Origin: Acanthamoeba castellanii str. Neff
Taxonomy: Eukaryota; Discosea; Longamoebia; Acanthamoebidae
DNA: 42,896 nt
Assembly (NCBI RefSeq): GCF_000313135.1
Contig: NW_004457611.1
Coordinates: forward strand, 14,027 to 56,922
Reading direction: 5' to 3'
Shown here: positions 1 to 9,068 of the stretch, piece by piece
How positions within the stretch are numbered: position 1 is the first letter of the stretch
Layout of the letters: every line of letters starts with the position of its first letter
Notes under the pieces: model-generated
Database searches by the model: none
The model's input: only the letters and a program-made list of their open reading frames with translations
Told to the model about the DNA's origin: nothing
Position numbers and translations under genes: made by a program

Positions 1-225
1 TTCGATCCCGTGTGCTGCCCGCACGGCTACCACGCCACCGACGGGTACACGCTCACAATATGTTATATTCCTTTTCCATTATCACTGATACACGTATCTT
101 CCCCGGTTGACAACACACACCACAAAACCTGGTTTTGGTGCAGGTGGGACGCCGCCTCTGGCCTAGGCACGCCCAACTTCCTGGAGCTCAAGGAGTTCGT
201 CCTCCAGTACCCCAAGGCCCACTGA
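1..225 (+). CDS. C-terminal end of an S53 (sedolisin/TPP1-like) serine peptidase, 5' part outside window
   Basis: Only the last two exons are present: 1-44 and 144-225, with an intron 45-143 (GTACAC...CAG). Joining them in phase gives a tail with CCPHGYHATDG followed by WDAASGLGTPNFLELKEF and a stop at 223-225. The GWD-(x)n-GLGTPNF signature is the conserved C-terminal end of sedolisins such as tripeptidyl-peptidase 1, where the Asp and following Gly residues help form the calcium site. Family members are secreted or lysosomal acid proteases with a Ser-Glu-Asp triad. The catalytic residues would lie upstream of base 1 and cannot be checked. Nothing looks broken in the visible part. Confidence 0.82.
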   Translation, partial: FDPVCCPHGYHATDGYTLTICYIPFPLSLIHVSSPVDNTHHKTWFWCRWDAASGLGTPNFLELKEFVLQYPKAH

Positions 226-393
226 GGCACTTGAAATTTCAGGCCTCTCAGAGGCAAAATGGAGCTATTTATTGAACAAGAATATCAGGTTAGTCAGTGA
301 TGGAAGGCCACCTGTTGACTGGATGTCCATGGGACAGCCACTGCCTGGCCACACAAGCTGGAGTTTGAGGACAACCACAGCACGACCACTACC

Positions 394-594
394 ATGAAGA
401 CCACCCTCACCGCACTTTTCCTGTTCGCCTGCCTGCTTGTGGCGTTGGCCCTTGCTGACTCTGAAGAACGCCGCCCTGGTTGGCGCTGGTGGCGCTGGGA
501 CTCCACCTGGAATTCTGGTGGACTGGACCCCATGGAGCACCTCTACCTGGTGGCTCTGCTCCCAGTGCCCCCAGTGCAGAGGAGGACGACATGA
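394..594 (+). CDS. possible small secreted protein (66 aa), doubtful
   Basis: An ATG in a good context (CTACCATGAAG) opens a 66-codon frame. Residues 1-21 look like a clean signal peptide (MKTTLTALFLFACLLVALAL then AD). The mature part is Trp- and Pro-rich and matches no family I know. After the signal peptide another frame stays open for longer (to 757), so the gene may have a spliced or decayed downstream part. I see no convincing splice sites joining it to that frame. It could be a short secreted peptide, a truncated relative of the other secreted genes nearby, or chance. The gene upstream ends at 225. Confidence 0.33.
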   Translation: MKTTLTALFLFACLLVALALADSEERRPGWRWWRWDSTWNSGGLDPMEHLYLVALLPVPPVQRRTT

Positions 595-1022
595 CCACCT
601 AGTGGGAGCTGGCCTAACCTGTCCTTACCCACAAAGAAGAGATCTGGCAAATGTGACCAATTGTGTAGATGATATGGAATCTGCCCTGACTCTGTCCAAG
701 AACACAGCTGCTGGCCAGAAGTTGGAGTGGGGGATGTTCTGCTGGAGTGTGTTGTAGATGTAAAACAGGTTCAGCTTGAAAATTGTACATTGATTTTCCA
801 GCTCAAGGTGTGCCTGAAAAGGCCCCAATGGCCATTCTGGAAGATTGGGGTATTCGCTTGCTTCTTCCCTGGTCGGAGAGATGGCAGCCAGTCGGCGAGA
901 TGTGCTCGTCACAAAAACCCATTGGTGCCGTATTGTCCCACAAGACTCCGTCAACCCGCAAAGCACTGTCGCGGTGGGGAAGTGCCACTTCCCTTACACC
1001 ACAGTACCCACCACCAGAGACG
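595..1022. other. intergenic, no confident gene
   Basis: This stretch is less GC-rich than the genes around it. The frame of the 143-aa protein that starts at 1023 stays open upstream to about 783, but its first ATG with a signal peptide is at 1023 and the upstream 80 codons resemble no secreted protein start. I read it as promoter and 5' leader. Confidence 0.5.
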
Positions 1023-1454
1023 ATGCAGTGTGTCGGCTTGAGTGTTTCCCTGCTGGTGCTTCTTGTGGTGATCACCACAATGACGGGCGTGTGCTCGGCC
1101 CAGAAGACCGCCAACGTCACCTTCTGCAGCCGCGAATGCTACGTAGCAGACGGCGCCCCAGGGTGCGGCAAGAGCGACCTCCCGGTCGTGGCCACCCCCC
1201 ACGCCTTCACCTGCTACCCGGGTCCGGGCACCTTCCGCGGCGACACCAAGTGGGCCTCCTACGCGGTCCGCCTGACACAGCCTCCCAACGTCTACTCGGT
1301 GGTCTTCTACTCCGACGCCCACTGCAGCTCGAGCCACACCCTGGCCGCCACATCGAGGTGCCTTGCGGGCCGGTGCTGCGTCGGAGACTTCTACATCCCG
1401 CCCTCGCATCAAGACAACCGCGGCGACGTCCCCTTCTTCTTCGTGAGCGTGTGA
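1023..1454 (+). CDS. small secreted eight-cysteine protein (143 aa), intronless
   Basis: A single-exon frame of 143 codons. Residues 1-26 are a strong signal peptide (LSVSLLVLLVVITTMTG core, likely cleaved after CSA). The mature part of about 117 residues holds exactly eight cysteines, in the order FCSREC, GCG, TCY, HCS, RC and RCC, which suggests four disulfides. It has an N-glycosylation sequon (NVT) just after the signal peptide. I do not recognise the family. An eight-cysteine domain is also the unit of the Acanthamoeba Leo cyst wall lectins, but I cannot establish homology by eye. The stop is followed 14 nt later by AATAAA within a palindrome shared with the convergent gene. The start was chosen because it gives the signal peptide. 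Confidence 0.75.
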   Translation: MQCVGLSVSLLVLLVVITTMTGVCSAQKTANVTFCSRECYVADGAPGCGKSDLPVVATPHAFTCYPGPGTFRGDTKWASYAVRLTQPPNVYSVVFYSDAHCSSSHTLAATSRCLAGRCCVGDFYIPPSHQDNRGDVPFFFVSV

Positions 1455-1458
1455 AGCC

Positions 1459-1474
1459 TTTTATTCGAATAAAA
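1459..1474. promoter_or_regulatory. palindromic, probably bidirectional poly(A) signal
   Basis: The 16-base sequence TTTTATTCGAATAAAA is a perfect palindrome and presents AATAAA on both strands (1468-1473 on +, 1465-1460 on -). It lies 14 nt after the stop of the + gene (1454) and about 34 nt after the stop of the convergent - gene (1499). One element could therefore specify both 3' ends. Confidence 0.6.
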
Positions 1475-1498
1475 GTCATACAATAATTCCACCTCCCA

Positions 1499-2184
1499 CT
1501 ACTGGAAGCCGATGACAACGGTGGATGGGTCGGTCACCTTGATTGTGGTCGTGCAGAAGGGGTTCTGGTTGCCAGTCTCCCACTTGGGTGTCGTGAGTTC
1601 GCGCTCCACGGTCCTGTGTGTTTTACATTGTGAGTGCATGAAAGCTGAGCGTTGGGTGTGTGTGTTGTGTGTGGTTGTCAAAGCGTACAGCTGGAGCTTG
1701 GTGAAGGGAACGGTGCCCGTGGGCAGGAGCGAGCAATCGTAGATGCCGTAGGCCTCGAGCGTCACATCTACGCATTTGGCGGTCAGAAAAAAAGCGAAAA
1801 AAACAAAAAACGAAAAACGAAGGAGGCACGAAGTACAGATCCAGGGCTGGGTGGCGAGAATAGGGCGGGAGACGGTGATCGCCGAGTTGATCTGAGAGGT
1901 GACGTCCACCGTGTTGATGTACCAGGCGTCAGCGCCCACCTTGGTCATGTTGCCTGCCCCCAGCCCACGGTAAGTCGCCACACACGTGAAACATCATGTC
2001 CGCAAGGCCAGCATACCGAAAATGACGTCGCCGGACTGGACGGTCTGGATGTCGCTGTAGACGACATCGTCGGTGAGCGTGACGTACCACGACGCAATCG
2101 CCCAGTAGTCCCAACCACCCGCAGCGCTCGGCCCGTACTATAGCATGGAACGTACATCAGTAGCGGGTCGTGTGGTGTTTTGTG

Positions 2185-2218
<34 letters not shown>

Positions 2219-3240
2219 GTGAGTGTGTGCGTGTCATACCTGGAGCACAGGCTGAATGATGTCGAAAGGAGTCCCGGGATGCGGCTGGGGAGGGATCCAG
2301 TTGATGTTCTGCATCCCCGTGAAGAGGAACCTGTCATGATTGGGTCAATGAGAGCATTTTAACGTTGATCCTTCCTCGCCTGGTGAAACGTGGAGATCTT
2401 GGAGAGTGTGCGTACACAGTCTGCTGGTCAAAGTTCTCAGGTGCTGGCGGTACGGGCCACTGGCCCAGCAGCGAGGTCACATTGTTGCTGAACTGTTGCA
2501 CTACGGGGCGAACACACAACACGACACGACACGACACGACCAACGACACAACCAACGACACGACACGACACGACACAACACAACACAACACAACACAACA
2601 CAACACAACACAACACAACACAACACAACACAACACAACACAACACAACACACGTCGTTAAGGCAACCGGAATGGTTCGATGCGGCAATGGGTCATGTAG
2701 GTGCGTACGCGTGTAGACCTGCCAGCCGTTGCCCTGTCCTCGCTTGGCCTGCGCGTGCTGCTTCAGCTCTGATGAGCCAGAAGAGCTCAAGTCAGCACGG
2801 ACCACGCACGACACCGCACGCAGAGAGGCTGCATCGTAAAATCAAAAAGCGAACCTTGGAGGCGAGAAGGCGAGTAGCGGGAGGCGCACGGCTGGTGGTG
2901 GTGCTCCGATCCGTCGGGGTGCACGATGCGCACCAGCCCCTTGGCCGTCGTCTCCACATGGGCTCCTGTGTGTGCATGCAATCGAGAATTAGATCCAACA
3001 ATCGATTCAAGTAAATTGGAGCGTAATCTGTTATGATTGAAGATGTGTAATGGAGGGGGGGGGGGTGAGACCGTTGGGAGCGGCGTGGACGCAGGCAGCG
3101 GGCCAGTAGCCGAAGGGAGTCAGTGCCAACCCGTCATCTTGGAGCTCCCTTTCCCTGGGTGTAGCGTGCGCCGCGAGCACGGCCACGGCCAGCAGAACAA
3201 GCAACGCGTGAGCAGGGAACCACCCCGATAACGTCACCAT
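1499..3240 (-). CDS. secreted protein of an unrecognised conserved-looking family (315 aa, 9 exons)
   Basis: Exons read on the - strand: 3240-3072, 2965-2855, 2768-2709, 2500-2416, 2330-2240, 2137-2017, 1953-1837, 1767-1689, 1613-1499. All phases agree and total 948 nt. Residues 1-26 form a signal peptide (HALLVLLAVAVLAAHA). The rest has a globular core with a string of aromatic motifs: FLFTGMQNINWIPP, GGWDYWAIASWYVTL, GDVIFGNM, WIYVTLEAYG. It has several NxT/NxS sequons and few cysteines. The WxYWxxxSWYVT...GDxIFGNM pattern looks like a beta-rich secreted domain, but I cannot name the family and claim no activity. Its 3' end converges on the eight-cysteine gene. One intron is very T-rich (1768-1836), others are GT- or (TGTTG)n-rich. 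Confidence 0.78.
2180..2219. repeat. (TG)n microsatellite in an intron
   Basis: A run of TG dinucleotides with one CG interruption, inside the intron 2138-2239 of the - strand secreted gene. Confidence 0.9.
2519..2651. repeat. pentanucleotide tandem repeat (CGACA)n/(CAACA)n in an intron
   Basis: About 130 bases of 5-bp units. The first part is mostly CGACA with AACGACA interruptions, the second a pure CAACA tract. It lies in the intron 2501-2708 of the - strand gene. The same kind of pentamer recurs at 23246-23391. Confidence 0.9.
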
Positions 3241-3763
3241 CTTCAGTCACAAGATATAGTTGAGCTGGCTAAGTGGTGCATTTTATTACGTCGCAAACTC
3301 CGGCATGTTTTGCGCCGCACCCAGCACAACACACGTGTGCGGCGGGCGTGTTGTGTGCGGCAAAAGGGTGGTGGAGCTTTGCGCCGAGTATCCCCGTACA
3401 GCCCTGCGAGCCGTGACAAGTGGTCCAAAGGACCTCTTCATCGGTAGTTACAGCTCGCAGTTGGTCATGATAGTTTGATGATGGCTGCACGGGGTGGGTT
3501 GTGGTCCACATTGAAAGATGGTCCTCGTCCCGTTGTCTCGAGCATCAATTAGCATGAGAGCACCCCCGACCTCGGCTGCTGCCATAGGTCGTGTTTTATG
3601 GTGGACAAGTTGGTCCGTCCTGCACGATTGTGGGACTTAGACAGAACCAAGGCGGAACGCCAGAAGTTGACCTTTCAATATTTCAAATCCGTTTTCGAAA
3701 TAACCATCGCGTTTCGTTTTGTCATTTTTGTATTTTTTTGCCAAGCTGGTGGAGGAAGAACAG
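3241..3763. other. intergenic between divergent genes, no gene supported
   Basis: This is the shared upstream region of the - strand secreted gene and PUS7. Short open frames occur, but none has domain content or coherent splice sites. A CTATATCT stretch about 15 nt before the - strand ATG could be TATA-like. The segment just before the PUS7 start is T-rich. Confidence 0.5.
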
Positions 3764-6700
3764 ATGAAGCAGGCAAAGCGCCCGCGCGAGGAAGAGGCGA
3801 GCGAGGAGAAGGAAGCTGCCCACGACGCTACCACCCTTCAAGGCGAGCCAGCCCAAAAGAAAATCAGATCTGGCGATAACAGCGCATCTCAATCTCAATC
3901 TCTATCTGCATCTGAATCTCATCCACAGGAGATTTTGAAAGAATCAAATTTCCACTTCAACGAAGAACGAGTAGAAGGCGAGGATGAAGCTGCCAAGGCA
4001 AAGCCGATGAAGGTGGAAGCTGCAGTCGAGGCGAAGGAGAACGCCGAGGCCGGACCCAAGCCCGTCAGCGCGCTCGAAGCAGAGGTGGGCATCACCGTCT
4101 TGCTTGGCAGCAGTGCGCCGTGGATCGGCATCGTCAAGCACAGGTGCGTGTGCAGCGTGTGCGGTCGTGGTCGTGTAGTGCCGTGTGTGTGTCGTGTGTG
4201 ACTCACAGTGCACGCGCCAACAGGTTTACAGACTTCCAGGTGCACGAGGTGGCGCTCGATGGCCAGGTGGCCCATCTGACCGATCTCACCTCCGTTCCGC
4301 CCGACACCACCAAGCCGCCCGCCGACGCCGCCGAGCCCGCCGCCGCCTCTGTCGACGCCGGCGCCGCCGATGCTGGCGATAAGGGCAAGGAGCAGCTGGA
4401 CGACGATGCGGAGGTTAAGAAGGCGGCGGACGAGGCGGCGGCCAAGGCCGAGGCCGAGCGACTGGCCAAGGAAGAGCAGGCCGAGACCGAGGCCCGCGCC
4501 GCGCTGGTCCAGCTGCTGGGCGACGAGCAGACCGCGCGCGTGTTCGACTGGATGCACCAGACCAAGGCCGAGCAGGTTGAGCGCACCAAGCAACTTGCCA
4601 CGTCATCGTCATCATCGTCATCACCAGCAGACCAGCCGCCGCAGGACGACAATGGCGGCCGGGGCGGTTGGCGCGGCCGAGGCGGTCGCGGTGGCCGTGG
4701 CGGGCGCGGTGGTCGGGGTGGTCGTGGCGGCGGCGGTCGCGACGCCGGGATTGTTGAGTACAAGGAGCTCAAGCTGGCGCCGAGCGACGACAAGTCTCAG
4801 CGAACGGAGGTGCACAAGGCCTTCCGTGTCCACTTCGAGGGCTTCCTCGACACGAAGACGCAGGACGACAGCGTGGTGGTCATGGTCGTCGGTCGCGCCG
4901 ATCGTCGCGGCGCCCGACCAGCCGGCACCGGCGGCCGCAGCGACGCCGCCAACCAACGCAAGCGGTACCCAACCAAGCCCATTCATTTTATTTATTTATT
5001 AATTGACTTGTAAAATAAGAAAATATCGGATATTCAAATTTAATAAACGGAATATGTACAAATTTTAATTAATAGGAGTTTCAGTTAAACTGCAAGAACC
5101 ACAATGGTTGTGTTGGAGCATAGACGCGCCGTTCAAAACAGGCCGACTCTCTGTTTTCTCGATCGGGGGTGTTTGGGTGGAGTAGCTGGAATCTCGCCTT
5201 TGCTGTGTGTGTTCTCTTCGGACGAAAACCGATGACGGCGGCTAATCACCGTCTGATTCGGCGCGCTGCGTGCGGCGTGTCGCTGATTGTAACAAGCAAA
5301 CCTCTGAACTCCTCAACCAGTTGAAGGTGCACATTGTGTGCCAAGGCCAAGTCCAGTCGCCCACTGTGGTGTGACAACGGGGACGGTCTGACCTCATAAA
5401 ACAAAACCAATCCTACACGATGGGCATCGTCGACCGAAAGACGAACCCTGCTCTAAAAAATCAGCAGCCTTAATCTTGATGGGACCCCACCAAAAAAGAT
5501 AACAACACTTGAGAGTGAGGAGCGAGGCCCGCAGGCTCGCTCTGGCCCTCCTCTCTCGTGTGACAGATCCACCGCACCAGAACACAGCAAAAGGAGGCGC
5601 ATGTTCGATTCATGCCCCAAAACCCCCACCTTTTTTTAACCACTGCACACACCACACACACACACACACACAGCATATGTCTTGTGTTGGTTTGTTTCTG
5701 TGACTGATTTGGCAACGTTGTTATTGTATTGTGCAGGCAATGGCCGACGTGCTGGGGTGACTACCTGCAGTTCGTGCTCTACAAGGAGAACAAGGACACC
5801 ACCGCCGCGGTCGGCCTCCTCGCCAAGTTCACCAAGTACGTCGCCACGTTCCTCCCATTCGATTGGTCGCTACACTGCATTGCTTTCCATCGCGCAATCT
5901 CTAAGAATTGCGTGTTGTGTTTGTTTGACGGTGCGAACAGTGCGCGCGCGAGTCGGTTCTCGTATGCCGGCACCAAGGACAAGCGAGGGGTCACCACCCA
6001 ACACATGACGATCTATCACATGCGCGTACGTTGCACTCCCAGCCGCACCCCACCCGTGGTCCACATCGGCCTAATCCACATTCTCCCTCATCATCAGGCC
6101 GAGCAGCTGCGCGGACTCAACGCCAAGCTGTACGGCATGCGCGTGGGCAACTTCTCGTACGTGCCAATCCGCACTTGCCCTAGTTACTGAAGAGAAGTCA
6201 TCATTCACCTTTGTCGTGTGTGTGTGTGTGTGGTGTGTGTAGTTATGTGTCGCAACAGCTTCGTCTGGGTGACCTCTTTGGCAACCGCTTTTCCGTCGTG
6301 CTCCGGTACGCCACCGCACTCACTGTGAGTTGTGTCCGCACTACCACGTACGCGCTTGGAAGAAACTGATACTTTCCTTTGTCCTGTCCAGGGAGGTGTC
6401 GGCCTCGGAGGAGGAGATCAACCACTCCCTCACTGAGCTCAAGCGGACCGGTTTCGTAAACTACTACGGTAACCACTCTTTTTAACTCTCTTTTTCTTTC
6501 TTTCTTATTGATATGTCTTGTTTTTCTTTCGTTTTCTGTGACTCCCGCCTATGCTGGCTCACGTGCGCGTTTAGGTCTGCAACGCTTCGGCACGGGGTCG
6601 GTGGCAACGCACCGCGTCGGCATCGCACTGCTGCAGGGCCAGTGGAAGGAGGCCGCCGATCTCATCCTGCAGCCGCGGACCGGCGGTATATATATATATA

Positions 6701-8469
6701 ACATTTTTATCATTTTTGTTTTTTTTTCGAACATATCCAAATTCACACTTGTGAAAGCTGCACGGACTGACATGCGTTGGAATGTTGTTGGCTGTAACAG
6801 AGGAGCAGGAATGTGAGAGCGCGCGCAAGTACTGGGCGGAGACTGGTGACATCAATGGTACGCACACCAATTGCGCCACCAACTTGGTCTCTTTCTTAAA
6901 GAATGTCAAGCAGCTAACGAACACCATAATATCATTTCCCAATTTGTCCTGCTGTGCGTGTCGTGCCGTTGGTCGTGTGTGTCGTGCTGTTTTTATGCAG
7001 GAACGCTGCGCAAGCTGCCTCGCCAGCTGTTCATCGAACGTCTGTTGCTCCAGGGCTACCAGAAAATGGGCAAAACGCAACACCTCGCCGCCTTCCAAAC
7101 GGTGCTGATCCCCTTTACTCCTTTTTACTGTTTAGATTTTCCACCTTGGCTCCACACGTGGTTGGTTGGTGGCTGATTGATTTGTTGCAATGCAACGCAC
7201 ACAGCTGCCGCGCAACCTGCGAATGCTGTACCCGCACAGCTATCAGTCGTACGTGTGGAACTGCATGGCCAGCGAACGCGTGCGCAAGTACGGCGCCGAC
7301 AAGCCCGTGGTGGGCGACCTCGTGCTTCTTGACACCAAAGGTGCCCCGCACACGACACGCACACCACACGCACACACGACACACGACACACAACACACAC
7401 ACACACACGCACACACGGGATATTGATACGCGCGAGTGTACAGGACGGGACATTGGCGAGCCGGTGGACGAAGTGGACGATAAGATGGGCGAGGAGGGAG
7501 AGGAAGAGGAGATCGACAACGCGGAGGATGCCAACGCGCCAAAGTACAGCGTCAAGGTCCTCACCGAGGAGGACCTGCCCAACTACACCATCTACGACGT
7601 CGTGCTGCCTCTGCCCGGTAAACACCTCCGCACGCGCCCACGCGCCCACGCGCCCACGCGCCCACGCACACGCACAGTCGCACACGCACACGCGTAGCGC
7701 TCATACGTGCACGCCCGTAGGATGTCAGATCAGGTTCCCAGAGAATGAGATCGGGGCGGCCTACCAGCGAACGCTCGCCGAACAGGGTCTCTCTGTGAGC
7801 ACCTTCAATCACAAGGTGCCCATGGGTTTTTATTCCTTTTATTACAATTTATTTCGTTAATCATCTATTTTTTATTTATTTATTTTATCTTACCTTTTAG
7901 AACAAATAGGCCTGACAGAACACATCCTCACCACAGGTCCGCGATTTCCGTTTGCCCGGCAGCTACCGCCGCTTGCTGGGGAAACCGATTGACCTCGAGT
8001 GGTACGCACACCATCCGGCACGCGCGCGCATGCACACCACGCACACCGCGCGCGCGCACACACACACACACACGACACAGACGGCACAAGACGAACGTGG
8101 GTGGTTTGCTCAATCCGCGCTGGCAGGGAGTTCATGTACTGCGACAACCCGAACGCAGATCTGCTGCCGACGGATCTCGACAAACTCGAGGGCAAGGCTC
8201 CGCTGCCCTCCCAGGGCCTCACCACAGGTATCCCCTCGCCCATCCGGCAGCTGTGTGTAAACTGATGGCTAAATCGTGTGACGTGTGCGTGCGCGTGTGT
8301 TTGTGTTGGCTCGCCAGGGCGTCATCGAGCGGTGAAGGTGTCGTTTACGCTGGGCTCGTCGTCGTATGCGACGATGTTGTTGCGGGAGATGATGAAGCAG
8401 GACAGCTCGGTCGACGTCCAGAAGCGGCTCTACGTCGCCCAGCGCGAGAAGCAGACTACCACCGCCTAG
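3764..8469 (+). CDS. PUS7: tRNA/RNA pseudouridine synthase, TruD/PUS7 family (831 aa, 16 exons)
   Basis: Isomerises uridine to pseudouridine in tRNA and other RNAs. Exons: 3764-4143, 4224-4964, 5737-5835, 5941-6025, 6098-6156, 6243-6305, 6392-6468, 6575-6685, 6801-6857, 7001-7101, 7205-7340, 7444-7617, 7721-7815, 7937-8001, 8127-8227, 8318-8469; all phases agree. The TruD fold starts near residue 109 ([26 protein letters not shown]). The catalytic aspartate motif is [15 protein letters not shown] with Asp about 420. [24 protein letters not shown] and the C-terminal [15 protein letters not shown] are family motifs. A low-complexity insert (about residues 165-310) has an Ala/Glu-rich charged part and an RGG/GRGG box near 270-300, between the first and second conserved blocks. 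The N terminus is basic ([13 protein letters not shown]-like). The start at 3764 follows a T-rich segment; an earlier ATG near 3598 reads into it and is less likely. Confidence 0.93.
4965..5736 (+). other. unusually long intron of PUS7 (772 nt)
   Basis: It lies between phase-matched exons ending AAG CG and starting G CAA TGG. It is several-fold longer than the other introns of this gene (about 70-150 nt). It carries an AT-rich part (4985-5090), a GC-rich part (5100-5460) and a (CA)n tract near 5648-5672. I found no protein-coding exon that improves the PUS7 match and no convincing snoRNA boxes. Confidence 0.6.
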
Positions 8470-9068
8470 AAAGTCATGAAGGAAAACCTCACAGTGAGAT
8501 CGGACAGATCTGCAGGGGATGGTGATGATCAATATACCGTGGCAACCAATCGTCACTTATGTGGTTACCATTTCCCACCTTTTGTTCCCACATCCTGGCG
8601 CAGTGGGGCAGGGACGCTGGCCAGTTCTTTCAATAGAGGACCCAACCGCTTATTTCAGGAGGCCTTAATTGGCATAAAACCGAAAAAACCCGGTTTATCG
8701 AACCTTTCTTTGCCTTTTTCCTTAAAATGTGAACAAAAAAAGAACGAAGAAAGCTCCGTTAAATTGGCCGAGTGAACCTAAATTAACGAGGTCTGCCCCA
8801 CCACCGGCAAAACCGAACACAAGAAGGCCCCTCTCGGCCAGCGCGCAACTGATTGATGGAACCGACAGGACTAGCGCCCGGCTTGGTGCGGCAACCGTCC
8901 TTCAAAGAAGAAGAAGGTGCTTTGCTCCCACCCCGCTCCATTTCAGTTTGAAATGAATGAATAATAATAAAAATAAATAAATTTCGCCCTGCAGGCCGCG
9001 TGCCACGCGAGGCAGAAAAATGAGCATCTAACGTTCACTCTTTCACCCCCCCCCTCTCATTGTCACCC
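8470..9068. other. gap between PUS7 and the coiled-coil gene; 5' exon possible
   Basis: This holds the PUS7 3' UTR and the upstream part of the next gene. A frame open from 8729 to 8956 (containing RSAPPPAKPNTRR and ARLGAATVLQRRRR) could supply an upstream exon ending at 8883 (CTTG|GTGCGG), which fits the phase of the exon at 9069. No ATG start is evident, so I leave it unassigned. Confidence 0.35.

Noticed and set aside
5235..5275. Possible C/D box snoRNA in the PUS7 intron (CGATGACGG ... CTGA)
   Set aside because: The C box is imperfect, there is no terminal stem and no clear C'/D' pair.
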